A DNA stretch of 31,072 nucleotides from positions 1 to 31,072 of the forward strand of contig UQRR01000015.1 of the NCBI GenBank assembly GCA_900543455.1. The letters run 5' to 3'. Each line of letters starts with the position of its first letter. Position 1 is the stretch's first letter. Source of the DNA: an uncultured Dialister sp. (lineage in GTDB: Bacteria > Bacillota > Negativicutes > Veillonellales > Dialisteraceae). This document shows, piece after piece, positions 7,997 to 15,065 of this stretch. A program made the translations under genes and the position numbers. The notes under the pieces were generated by a model. It saw only the letters and a program-made list of their open reading frames with translations. It had not been told where the DNA came from and made no database searches.

Positions 7997-8072
7997 TGGT
8001 GACCGGTATGGGATTCGAACCCATACTCTCTGCGCTGAGAACGCAGCGTCTTAACCGTTTGACTAACCGGCC
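7997..8072 (-). tRNA. tRNA-Glu (anticodon CUC)
   Basis: A 76-base cloverleaf: acceptor stem GGCCGGT/ACCGGTC (one G-U pair), D arm GTC/GAC, anticodon stem CTGCG/CGCAG with loop TTCTCAG (anticodon CTC, reads GAG), and T arm ATGGGTTCGAATCCCAT. The 3' CCA is encoded (7997-7999). A single-gene unit with its own promoter and terminator. Confidence 0.95.
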
Positions 8073-8083
8073 ATGTGCAAGTA

Positions 8084-8112
8084 ATTATACACGACACGGG
8101 TCAAAATTGCAA
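8084..8112 (-). promoter_or_regulatory. Promoter of tRNA-Glu
   Basis: Minus strand TTGCAA (8112-8107), 17-bp spacer, TATAAT (8089-8084), 11 bases before the tRNA. Confidence 0.85.
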
Positions 8113-8114
8113 GA

Positions 8115-8200
8115 GGGAAAATGAAAATGGATTCAGGGTTCGCCCCTGAGGCGTGCCATCCCTGCTTTCAAGCTTTGTCATGCAAGAACGACAATTCCCC
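8115..8200 (+). repeat. Composite repeat fragment
   Basis: GATTCAGGGTTCGCCCCTGAGGCGTGCC followed by CCTGCTTTCAAGCTTTG; matches the first segment of the composite modules. It lies between the tRNA promoter and the coaX stop. Confidence 0.6.
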
Positions 8201-8217
8201 AACATCCGCGAAACCTC

Positions 8218-9006
8218 TTACGCTTCTCTCTTCTTATCCCCTTTATTCTTTTCGTAGAGGACGAGGAGGCCTTTCAGTGTCAGCATCGGATCTACGATGT
8301 CGATGGTCTTCGAAGACTTCGCGATGAGTGTCGCAAGGCCGCCGGTCGCAATGACTTTGACACTCTTCTCATTCAGTTCCTCTTTGATGCGGTTCACGAT
8401 CTCATCGATCTGTCCTACGAAGCCGTAATAGATCCCTGCCTGCATCGCGGAGACGGTATTGCGGCAAATGATGCTCGGCGTCTTGACCAGCTCGATGCGC
8501 GGCAACTTCGAGGCTCTCTGGAAGAGGGCTTCCATGGAGATCCCGATGCCCGGTGCGACAGCACCGCCCAGATAGTTGCCCTTGGTGTCTAAGACGCAGA
8601 ACGTGGTCGCAGTCCCCATGTCGATGATGATCAGCGGGCATTTGTACTCATCCACGGCAGCGACAGCATTCACGATACGGTCAGCCCCCAGCTCCTTCGG
8701 GTTATCATAGAGGATATTCAGCCCCGTCTTGATGCCGGGCCCCACAAGGATCGGTTTGGTATGGAAATAGCGCTGAGACATCGTTTCCAGAATAGGGATG
8801 ATCGGAGGGACGACAGTAGAAATGATGATATCTTCTACCTCTTTGAAGCTGAGACCAGTCAGTTGGAAAAGATTGCCCAGCAGTGCAGCGTACCCATCCG
8901 CGGTCTGCAGGGTATCAGTCGCTACCCTCCAGTGACGGATCAGTTTTCTATCCTTATATACACCACAGACGATATTTGTATTTCCTACATCAAAAGCAAG
9001 AAGCAT
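8218..9006 (-). CDS. coaX: Type III pantothenate kinase
   Basis: A 262-residue ASKHA-fold kinase catalysing the first step of coenzyme A synthesis (pantothenate to 4'-phosphopantothenate). The phosphate loop DVGNTN is at residues 6-11; PKELGADRIVNAVAA, the core motif IDMGTATTFCVLD and GGAVAPGIGISMEALFQ follow, matching type III rather than CoaA/CoaW. The start at 9006 (MLLAFDVGNTN) has GGAGGAG 6 bases upstream; in-frame ATG 9012 and TTG 9021 overlap that site. It has its own promoter. Confidence 0.96.
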   Translation of the reverse strand: MLLAFDVGNTNIVCGVYKDRKLIRHWRVATDTLQTADGYAALLGNLFQLTGLSFKEVEDIIISTVVPPIIPILETMSQRYFHTKPILVGPGIKTGLNILYDNPKELGADRIVNAVAAVDEYKCPLIIIDMGTATTFCVLDTKGNYLGGAVAPGIGISMEALFQRASKLPRIELVKTPSIICRNTVSAMQAGIYYGFVGQIDEIVNRIKEELNEKSVKVIATGGLATLIAKSSKTIDIVDPMLTLKGLLVLYEKNKGDKKREA

Positions 9007-9094
9007 GTGCATCTCCTCCAAGTGAATGGCGCATAGCCAATAATTTCAAGGGGTATTCTTGTCCTTCCGAAATCATCCCCCTTGTTACCATGTG

Positions 9095-9124
9095 TATAAT
9101 GCAACAAAGTTTCCATTCTGTCAA
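9095..9124 (-). promoter_or_regulatory. Promoter of coaX
   Basis: Minus strand TTGACA (9124-9119), 18-bp spacer, ATTATA (9100-9095), about 90 bases before the coaX start. Confidence 0.75.
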
Positions 9125-9205
9125 GGGAAAAATGATTATTCTGATATGAATGAAAAATCCCATGCAAAAAGAGTTATGAATAAAAAAGTGCAGGGCCGGG
9201 GCCAG

Positions 9206-9395
9206 GGAATGGTGACTAGTGACTTGTGACTGGTAACTTGAATGCTACTTTCGGGCATCACCATTATTTTATACTCCGCGGCGCTTCTATATTTTATGCG
9301 CCGCACTACCATTTCTCATTTCTCATTTCTAAATCCAGCGAATCCTTCAAACGCAATCAAAGTGCGCCACGCCCACGGGCTACCCCTGAACCCAA
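9206..9395 (-). repeat. Composite intergenic repeat, inverted copy
   Basis: Reverse orientation: heptamers (GGTGACTAGTGACTTGTGAC), GCTACTTTCGGGCATC, TATACTCCGCGGCGC hairpin with TATGCGCCGC, CATTTCTCATTTCTCATTTC, ending CTACCCCTGAACCC. It fills most of the coaX-bioY gap. Confidence 0.85.
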
Positions 9396-9396
9396 C

Positions 9397-9435
9397 AAAA
9401 AACGTTTCACCATGAAATGAGATGAAACGTTTTTT
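9397..9435. terminator. Bidirectional terminator near bioY 3' end
   Basis: AAAAAACGTTTCA and TGAAACGTTTTTT form a 13-bp stem with a 13-base loop and T-runs in both directions. It is separated from the bioY stop by a truncated fold-back element, which probably inserted between gene and terminator. Confidence 0.85.
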
Positions 9436-9521
9436 CGAGCTATGTAAGGAAGGCTATGACGAAGCTATGTATAAAAATTCTTGTAGAATCTGACTCTGCG
9501 ATTGAATCAGAGTTTCCTTAG
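9436..9521 (+). repeat. Fold-back (MITE-like) element, copy E, half element
   Basis: Starts in the central hairpin (CGAGCTATGTAAGG) and runs to the right terminal repeat (ATTGAATCAGAGTTTCCTTAG). The left half is missing, so it cannot fold like the complete copies. Confidence 0.85.
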
Positions 9522-9525
9522 ATTC

Positions 9526-10080
9526 TCAATGTTCCAAGGACGGATAGAATCCTGCCTGATGCAGCGCCTGACGGATGCGGGTACCGGCAAGGACGCCCAG
9601 AATGACTTTGATGAGATCAAAGGCAACGAAAGGGAAGACCGTCATGGTGAGCGCCGTCCAAAGCGGCATGTCTTTGCCAAGGCCGTACTGGAAATAACCC
9701 ATGAACCATACCGTCCCCAGCGCATAGCAGGAGACAAGACCGGCCAGCGCACAGGCGATCTGGCGCGCGAAATGCCCCTTCTGTGCCAAGCGGAAACCCG
9801 AGAGCCATGCCATGACGACGAAGCCCAGATAGTAGCCGCCGACCGGAGAAAGGAAGATGCCGATGCCTGCTTTCCCCATAGTGAGGATCGGGATGCCCAG
9901 CATGCCAAGGGCGAGCCAAAGGCTGATGGAAATCGCGCCCCACTTCCGTCCCAATACACCGCCTGCCAGAGCACAGACGAAGCTCTGCAGCGTGATCGGC
10001 ACAGCACCGATGGGGAATGTAAACTGTGACAGGATCGCCATAATGCCCGCAAATAAAGCGGCACTGATCATATCATGCAT
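9526..10080 (-). CDS. bioY: Biotin transporter substrate-binding subunit BioY
   Basis: A 184-residue integral membrane S-component of an ECF-type biotin importer, with about six hydrophobic segments. Recognisable BioY sequence: VPITLQSFVCALAGGVLGRKWG, SPVGGYYLGFVVMAWL and FVAFDLIKVILGVL. No BioMN ATPase/T-component is nearby, so it may work alone or with a shared ECF module. The start is uncertain: ATG at 10080 has AAGGA only 3 bases upstream, whereas TTG at 10095 has AGAAGG 8 bases upstream. Its neighbour birA lies upstream on the same strand but is separated by about 500 bases of repeats. Confidence 0.94.
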   Translation of the reverse strand: MHDMISAALFAGIMAILSQFTFPIGAVPITLQSFVCALAGGVLGRKWGAISISLWLALGMLGIPILTMGKAGIGIFLSPVGGYYLGFVVMAWLSGFRLAQKGHFARQIACALAGLVSCYALGTVWFMGYFQYGLGKDMPLWTALTMTVFPFVAFDLIKVILGVLAGTRIRQALHQAGFYPSLEH

Positions 10081-10119
10081 ATGTCCTTTTTCCAAAGGAA
10101 AGACCTTCTTTCGTGAATG

Positions 10120-10600
10120 AGGAATAAGGGTTCAGCGGGTTCTATAGGTAGGGCGGGGGTGATGCGGCGCATAAAAACCAGAAGCGCCGCAGAATTTTGA
10201 TAGCGCTTCGCGCCGTCGTCATTTCGAGCGTAGCCGAGAAATCTCTATTGCAGTACGCTCATTGCCTGATGTGAGACAGCACCAAGACACCGTTTTTCCT
10301 TAGCACATACACGCTGATTTTCTGCAGTGCAGTAAAGATCCCTCGGCTACGCTCGGGATGACGATGCCAGAGAACCCCAGTCACTAGTTACCAGTCACTC
10401 CTAATCCCTAGCCACTCCCGCTCCCCAGCCACTCATCCCTGCTTTCAAACTTGTGGTGGCGGCTCAGCCGCAAATAGAAAGAGGAACGATACGAGAATGC
10501 CACTATTTCTGAACTCGCGGCGCTCCCATATTATTTTGCGCCGCCCCTCGTTGAACCCATTGACTCTTCAGAACCTGTTTGTTTTTCACCACTTGCCGGC
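10120..10600 (+). repeat. Cluster of composite repeat modules between bioY and birA
   Basis: Contains the hairpin GCGGCGC-ATAAAAACCAGAA-GCGCCGC (10162-10190), a nested 145-bp GTCAT inverted-repeat element (10218-10362), heptamers (10377-10440), GGTGGCGGCTCAGCCGC (10453-10470) and an inverted hairpin copy GCGGCGC-TCCCATATTATTTT-GCGCCGC (10517-10543). I see no gene here. Confidence 0.8.
10218..10362 (+). repeat. GTCAT inverted-repeat element, copy 1
   Basis: Terminal arms GTCATTTCGAGCGTAGCCGAG and CTCGGCTACGCTCGGGATGAC are inverted repeats extending about 27 bp with a few mismatches. It is preceded by GAATTTTGATAGCGCTTCGCGC, the same flank as the copy at 18171. Confidence 0.8.
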
Positions 10601-10609
10601 CAACCGCAC

Positions 10610-11599
10610 TTATCGTTTCGGGAGCGGCGCATCGATCGGGCGGATGGAGACATCACCTGCGATGACGCGCTCAACCTTTTCACCGGTATCGACAAGGAGA
10701 CAGCCATCCTTATCAATGTCGACCGCCTTGCCGGTATAGTTTTCCTCGCCCATGATGACGCGGACATCCTGACCTAAGGTGACGGAGAGAGCTTTCCAGT
10801 CCTCAAGCACCTTGTCAAAGCCCTGTGTCTGTGCGATCTCGTACTCCTTCTCCAGCTCCGCCAGAATGGCAGCGAGGAGATCCTTACGGGAAACATCGAT
10901 CCCCTCTGCCAGAAAAGAGGTGGCACTTTCACGGAAGAGCTCCGGGAATTCGCTTTTCTTCATCCCTGTATTGATACCGGCACCGATGATGATGTAGTCG
11001 ATCTTTTCCATGGAGGCAGACATTTCCGTCAGGATGCCGACCAGCTTCTTGCCGTGATAAAGAATATCATTCGGCCACTTGATGCCCGCATCCTGAAGCC
11101 CCAGACGGCGGATCCCACGGCAAACACCAACGGCTGCCATCAGCGTACATTTGGACGCTTCCATCGGGAAGAATTTCGGACGGAGAATCAGCGTAAACCA
11201 GATCCCTTTCGCAAAGGGGCAGTAGAAGGAGCGCGTGAGACGTCCGCGACCGCCCGTCTGTTCCTCCGCTACGACGATGGTCCCCTCTTCTGCGCCCTCG
11301 CGCGCGATCTTCTTCGCTTCTTCATTCGTCGATGTGGTGCTAGAGAGATAGACCACGTGACGGCCAAAGGTCTCCGTGTGCAGCGCGCTGTCGATTTCCA
11401 GCGGTGTCAAAAGATTTGGCGCATAGATCAGTCGATAGCCCTTGCGCGTGCTGGACTCGAAAATATAACCGCGTTCTTTTAAAATATTGATGTGCTTCCA
11501 GATGGCCGTCCGCGACACATGCAGATCCCGGGAGATCTGCTCGCCGGAGATAAACTGTCCATTGGCTTTGCGGAAATAATCCAGAATTTCGTTTCGCAT
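10610..11599 (-). CDS. birA: Bifunctional biotin-protein ligase / biotin operon repressor
   Basis: A 329-residue protein. An N-terminal winged helix at about residues 1-60 contains the recognition region DLHVSRTAIWKHINILKERGY. The catalytic ligase domain has SSTTSTNEEAKKIA, the biotinyl-AMP loop EEQTGGRGRLTRSF and KWPNDILYHGKKLVGIL, and the C-terminal SH3-like domain has ENYTGKAVDIDKDG. It charges biotin carboxyl carrier proteins and, having the HTH, probably represses biotin genes such as bioY. The start at 11599 (MRNEILDYF) has GGGGG 7 bases upstream; the longer frame to 11701 crosses the promoter. Confidence 0.95.
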   Translation of the reverse strand: MRNEILDYFRKANGQFISGEQISRDLHVSRTAIWKHINILKERGYIFESSTRKGYRLIYAPNLLTPLEIDSALHTETFGRHVVYLSSTTSTNEEAKKIAREGAEEGTIVVAEEQTGGRGRLTRSFYCPFAKGIWFTLILRPKFFPMEASKCTLMAAVGVCRGIRRLGLQDAGIKWPNDILYHGKKLVGILTEMSASMEKIDYIIIGAGINTGMKKSEFPELFRESATSFLAEGIDVSRKDLLAAILAELEKEYEIAQTQGFDKVLEDWKALSVTLGQDVRVIMGEENYTGKAVDIDKDGCLLVDTGEKVERVIAGDVSIRPIDAPLPKR

Positions 11600-11629
11600 A
11601 GAAATGCCCCCTATACAGGAAATGTTTGA

Positions 11630-11676
11630 TTGACCATTATTTTTCTTATTATAATCAGTTGTAAACCATTGGTCAA
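11630..11676 (-). promoter_or_regulatory. birA promoter with candidate BirA operator
   Basis: Minus strand TTGACC (11676-11671), 17-bp spacer, TATAAT (11653-11648). The spacer contains GGTTTACAA, identical to a half-site of the E. coli bio operator, and TTGACCA is mirrored by TGGTCAA about 33 bp downstream, bracketing the -10. The promoter is well supported; autoregulation is inference. Confidence 0.65.
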
Positions 11677-11704
11677 CTATTTTATAAAGCATGATTGACA
11701 TTAG

Positions 11705-11970
11705 AAACAGGTTCAGGGTTCAGGGTTCAGGGTTAGCCCCGGGGGGGCGTGCTGCCCATGGATTGTGGATGAAAGCGTTGCTCGAATGAGAAATTAGAAA
11801 TGAGAAATGCGAAATGGTGGTGCGGCGCATAAGAATATAGAAGCGCCGCGGAGTATAAAATAATGGCGATGCCCGAAGGTGGCATTTCAGTCACTAGTCA
11901 CAAGTCACCAGTCACTCGAGGCTTCTAATCCCTAGCCACTAATCCCTAGCTACTAATCCCTAACCTCCAG
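11705..11970 (+). repeat. Composite intergenic repeat with heptamer tail
   Basis: Begins with three GGTTCAG heptamers (11708-11728), then GGGTTAGCCCCGGGG, GAATGAGAAATTAGAAATGAG, hairpin GCGGCGC-ATAAGAATATAGAA-GCGCCGC, GGCGATGCCCGAAGGTGGCATTTCAGTCA and heptamers (11888-11970). The most complete copy. Confidence 0.9.
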
Positions 11971-11977
11971 TCCCATA

Positions 11978-12017
11978 AGAAAAGGCCAAGCCATCCCATG
12001 ATAGCTTAGCCTTTTCT
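11978..12017 (-). terminator. Terminator of citC
   Basis: AGAAAAGGCTAAGC and GCTTGGCCTTTTCT (minus strand) form a 14-bp stem with one wobble; the stem's own T-run TTTTCTTA gives the tail. Confidence 0.8.
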
Positions 12018-12019
12018 CA

Positions 12020-13078
12020 TTATTTCGTTTTTCCTTCCATCTGCTTGAAGGCTTCCTGCATCTTGATATTCCGGATGACTTTCTGCCCATCCTCGCTCCG
12101 AAGGTACGTCAGCGTGGTCTTCGGTACCATGCGGTAGACGGTCTCCCAGTCATCTGCCGCGAGAGCGCGGCGCACCGAAGAGGCGGAGACGATCTGGTCT
12201 CCCTTCTGCTCCCGAGGAATGACTTTGAGCTCGATCCCGTTTTCAGCAAAGACTTCACGCATGGCCTGGTTGTAGGCCAGCGTGGTCTTGTCGGTCGGTT
12301 CTTCGCCTACGAAACGGACAGAGATATTCAGCGCAGGTGCGATGCGGGTAGCAAAGATGGTCGCATCCAGTTTCGTCTGCGCAGCGAGCTCATCCGTGCC
12401 TTTGATGAAGTAAGTCGGGAAAGTCGCATTCGAAATGATGAAATCCCCGCCGGAAATGACTTCGACGCCCTTCATGTCCTTCACGCCCTGCTTGATGAGA
12501 GTGAACCGGTTCGAGAAGGGGAAGACGCTCCTGTCTTCCTGCACGGCAAAGATGATGACTTCGTCGCAGTTGTTGTGCGCGTACTCGACAAGGCTTCTGT
12601 GTCCTAGGGTGAAAGGATTGCAGTTCATGACGATCGCGCCGCGGTTCTTCCCCTCCCCGCTCCCCAGGAAGGTACGCACGCGCGAGAGGTAGTCTTCGAG
12701 CGTATCCGTCCCCGACTCCAAAAGCGCCGCATAGGGCTCAGCGATAGCCACACACTTGAAGCCCATATGTTCAAAGACCGGTACATTCTTCGGCTTCGTG
12801 AAGATCTGATTTCCATTGATCCCGCGGCGGTTGGATTCCCCCTCGAGGTTTCTGATGATGCGGTGGGTCAGGCCTTTTCGCTGATAGTCGCTGCTGATCG
12901 CAATGTCTCGCATGACGCGCCCGCCGAGCGAACCAGTGCCGATGAGCTTGCCATCATCAAACAGCCCCATGGTATAGTCAATGATCCCCGTAAAGGTCAG
13001 ATCAAAGCCTTTCAGAAATTCGACAACCTTTGCTTTTTCTTCAGGATCGGTCAGGAATATTTCACGTTCAGTAATCAT
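12020..13078 (-). CDS. citC: [Citrate (pro-3S)-lyase] ligase
   Basis: A 352-residue two-domain enzyme that acetylates the prosthetic group of the citrate lyase acyl carrier protein, switching the lyase on. An N-terminal GNAT-like domain (about 1-130; RDIAISSDYQRKGLTHRIIR) precedes an HxGH-type nucleotidyltransferase domain: MNCNPFTLGHRSLVEYA at about 151-167 and IVSASSVRRAL near 305-315. RBS AGGAGG lies 8 bases before the ATG. citDEF, citX and citG are not in the window, which is unusual because citC normally heads that operon; they may be elsewhere or lost. Confidence 0.95.
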   Translation of the reverse strand: MITEREIFLTDPEEKAKVVEFLKGFDLTFTGIIDYTMGLFDDGKLIGTGSLGGRVMRDIAISSDYQRKGLTHRIIRNLEGESNRRGINGNQIFTKPKNVPVFEHMGFKCVAIAEPYAALLESGTDTLEDYLSRVRTFLGSGEGKNRGAIVMNCNPFTLGHRSLVEYAHNNCDEVIIFAVQEDRSVFPFSNRFTLIKQGVKDMKGVEVISGGDFIISNATFPTYFIKGTDELAAQTKLDATIFATRIAPALNISVRFVGEEPTDKTTLAYNQAMREVFAENGIELKVIPREQKGDQIVSASSVRRALAADDWETVYRMVPKTTLTYLRSEDGQKVIRNIKMQEAFKQMEGKTK

Positions 13079-13146
13079 ATCGAGGTCCTCCTATAGGAAA
13101 TCGCAGCCATGCCGCAAGTAGAAATAGTCTTCTATTTCGTGTTCCC

Positions 13147-13198
13147 ATTATAACATATGAGCAGATGTATGTATAACTGTTTTAGATAAATTTATCTA
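13147..13198 (-). promoter_or_regulatory. citC promoter and upstream palindrome
   Basis: Minus strand TATACA (13175-13170), 17-bp spacer, TATAAT (13152-13147). Just upstream of the -35, TAGATAAATTTATCTA (13183-13198) is a perfect 16-bp palindrome, positioned like an activator site. The 5' leader also has GAAATAG-AAGA-CTATTTC. Confidence 0.6.
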
Positions 13199-13204
13199 TT
13201 TTAG

Positions 13205-13432
13205 AGATGATGGTTCAAGGTTCTGGGTTAGCCCGTGGGGCGGGGCGTCCTTTGATTACATGCGAAAGAGGTTCGGCAGATTCAACAGGTTCATAGGGTT
13301 CAACGGGGGGGCGGCGCATAAAAATATGGAAGCGCCGCGGAGGTTTGAAACTAGCAGTTTTCTCGTATCGCAAACCTAATCCCTAATCCCTAGTCCCTAA
13401 TCCCTAATCCCTAGCCACTCATCCCTGCTTTC
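13205..13432 (+). repeat. Composite intergenic repeat with heptamer tail
   Basis: GGTTCAAGGTTCTGGGTTAGCC, GGTTCAACGGGG, hairpin GCGGCGC-ATAAAAATATGGAA-GCGCCGC (13312-13339), then AATCCCT-type heptamers (13374-13432). Fills the citC-folC gap. Confidence 0.85.
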
Positions 13433-13450
13433 AAACTTGGGTCCAAGGCA

Positions 13451-13490
13451 AAAAACGGTTACACCGCCCCCTGGCGATGTAACCGTTTTT
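13451..13490. terminator. Terminator downstream of folC
   Basis: AAAAACGGTTACA (13451-13463) and TGTAACCGTTTTT (13478-13490) form a 13-bp stem with T-runs in both directions. A short fold-back element now lies between it and the folC stop. Confidence 0.88.
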
Positions 13491-13491
13491 C

Positions 13492-13571
13492 CTAGGGAAA
13501 CACTGATGAAATCGTTGTCTGATTTTACTCTTGTAAAATCAGACTCTGCGATTGAATCAGCGTTTCCCTAA
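13492..13571 (+). repeat. Fold-back (MITE-like) element, copy F, internally deleted
   Basis: 80 bp: both terminal repeats (CTAGGGAAACACTGATGAAA.. and ..GAATCAGCGTTTCCCTA) with the middle replaced by GTCTGATTTTAC-TCTT-GTAAAATCAGAC, a perfect 12-bp hairpin. The deletion has kept the fold-back symmetry. It inserted 6 bases from the folC stop. Confidence 0.92.
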
Positions 13572-13577
13572 CTATTT

Positions 13578-14897
13578 TCAATTTCCGATCTTCTTTGCCA
13601 TCCACTCCATGGCTTCGCCAAGGATGTAGAGGGAGCCGCAGATGATGACGACATCACCCTCTTTGGCTTCTTTCTGTGCTGCGTCCAGTGCTTTCGTGAC
13701 AGACGGCTCTGCCGTATGCACGGCCGCTATCTTCTGCTCATCGATCATGGCAGCGATTTCTTCCGGCTTTCTGGTGCGCGGTGTCGGTGCTTCCGTCAGG
13801 AAGACGCGGTCCCCCTTGCGAATGAGGAGCTGGATGACGGTCTCCGTATCCTTGTCCTGAAGCGAGGTGAAGACGAGGACACGGCGCTTGTCCGGGTACT
13901 GTTCTTCGATCGCTTCCTTCAGCGCTTCCGCGCCCGCCGGATTGTGTGCGCCGTCCATGACGAATGGGATGCCGCCCAGATCATGGATCTCAAAGCGGCC
14001 CTTCCACTGGGCACGGGCAAGCCCTTCACGCAGATCGTTCTCATTGACTCTCTCGTCCTGCTTCATGATGAGCGTGAGCGCCATAGTCGCGACAGCCGCA
14101 TTGACTGCCTGATGCGCGCCGACGAAAGGCACGAAGAGGAGACAGTTTTCGAGTTCCTTGGGCATGTCCTTGCGCTTGACGACGACGACCTGTCCGTGGC
14201 CGTACTTGCTGCGGGTATCGATCTCAAAGTCTCTTCCGTAGAAATACAGGCGCGCTTTCTTATCATGCGCTTCTTTTTTCAGCTGCTTCAGCGGCACATG
14301 CTGGGCTGCGGTGACGACAGGGATGCCCTCTTTGATGATGCCGGCCTTCTGATGCGCGATTTCTTCCAGATTCTTGCCGAGGTATTTCTCGTGGTCCATC
14401 GCTACATTCGTGATGACGGAAACGACCGGGATGATGACATTCGTCGAGTCGTAGAGCCCGCCCATACCGACTTCCATGACGGCGTAGTCGACTTTCTGTT
14501 CCTTGAAATACCAGAACGCCATAGCCGTCAGGAGTTCAAATTCAGTCGGAGCTTCGACGCCGTCAGCGATGGCTTTTTCCGCCGCCTCGCGGACAACGGT
14601 CGCAGCCTTCGCGAAGTCTTCCTTCGAAATATCATGGCCTGCGATGTGGATGCGTTCGGTATAGTCGATGAGGTGCGGGGAAATGTAACGGCCGACTTTG
14701 AGAGTCGCATTTTCCAGCACGCTGGTGATCATGGCCACCACGCTGCCCTTGCCGTTCGTACCGGTGACATGGATGACTTTGTAAGCCTTTTCCGGATGAT
14801 CCAGACGTTCGAGCATGGCTTCGATGCGTTCGAGACCCGGCTTGATCCCGAAGGATGCCGCCGCTTCCAGATAGGCGATAGATTCTTCGTAATTCAT
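13578..14897 (-). CDS. folC: Bifunctional dihydrofolate / folylpolyglutamate synthase
   Basis: A 439-residue Mur-ligase-like ATP-dependent enzyme that adds glutamate to dihydropteroate and folates. The ATP loop VTGTNGKGSVVAM is at about 44-56, followed by GRYISPHLIDYTERIHI, the metal/ATP region TNVAMDHEKYLG and the C-terminal MDGAHNPAGAEALKEA. Full length for the family. RBS AAGGAGA lies 5 bases before the ATG. It lies 168 bases downstream of valS on the same strand without a clear terminator between, so it may be co-transcribed under the valS T-box. Confidence 0.96.
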   Translation of the reverse strand: MNYEESIAYLEAAASFGIKPGLERIEAMLERLDHPEKAYKVIHVTGTNGKGSVVAMITSVLENATLKVGRYISPHLIDYTERIHIAGHDISKEDFAKAATVVREAAEKAIADGVEAPTEFELLTAMAFWYFKEQKVDYAVMEVGMGGLYDSTNVIIPVVSVITNVAMDHEKYLGKNLEEIAHQKAGIIKEGIPVVTAAQHVPLKQLKKEAHDKKARLYFYGRDFEIDTRSKYGHGQVVVVKRKDMPKELENCLLFVPFVGAHQAVNAAVATMALTLIMKQDERVNENDLREGLARAQWKGRFEIHDLGGIPFVMDGAHNPAGAEALKEAIEEQYPDKRRVLVFTSLQDKDTETVIQLLIRKGDRVFLTEAPTPRTRKPEEIAAMIDEQKIAAVHTAEPSVTKALDAAQKEAKEGDVVIICGSLYILGEAMEWMAKKIGN

Positions 14898-14924
14898 GAT
14901 TTCTCCTTATGAGTATCGTAAGTG

Positions 14925-15055
14925 GCTGGGGATGAGGGATGAGGAGCGGCTGGCGGCTGGTGACTGATTCCACCTTCGGGCATCGCCCATTTATATGTGC
15001 GGCAAAGCCGCTACCAGCACGCCTCAGAGGTTTTTCGTAAGCCCGCCCCATAGAC
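14925..15055 (-). repeat. Composite intergenic repeat, inverted and degenerate
   Basis: GGATGAGGGATGAGGAGCGGC, GGTGACTGATTCCACCTTCGG, CATCGCCC, GCGGCAAAGCCGC hairpin, ending CCCGCCCC; sits between valS and folC. Confidence 0.65.
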
Positions 15056-15065
15056 TGTCCCTACA

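Noticed and set aside
9226..9420. Small ORFs in composite repeats (also 18030-18221 and the repeat part of 5112-5462) with a shared FSFLIS..FKRNQ pattern
   Set aside because: The likeness follows from the repeated DNA; the frames lack ribosome sites and are not kept in all copies.
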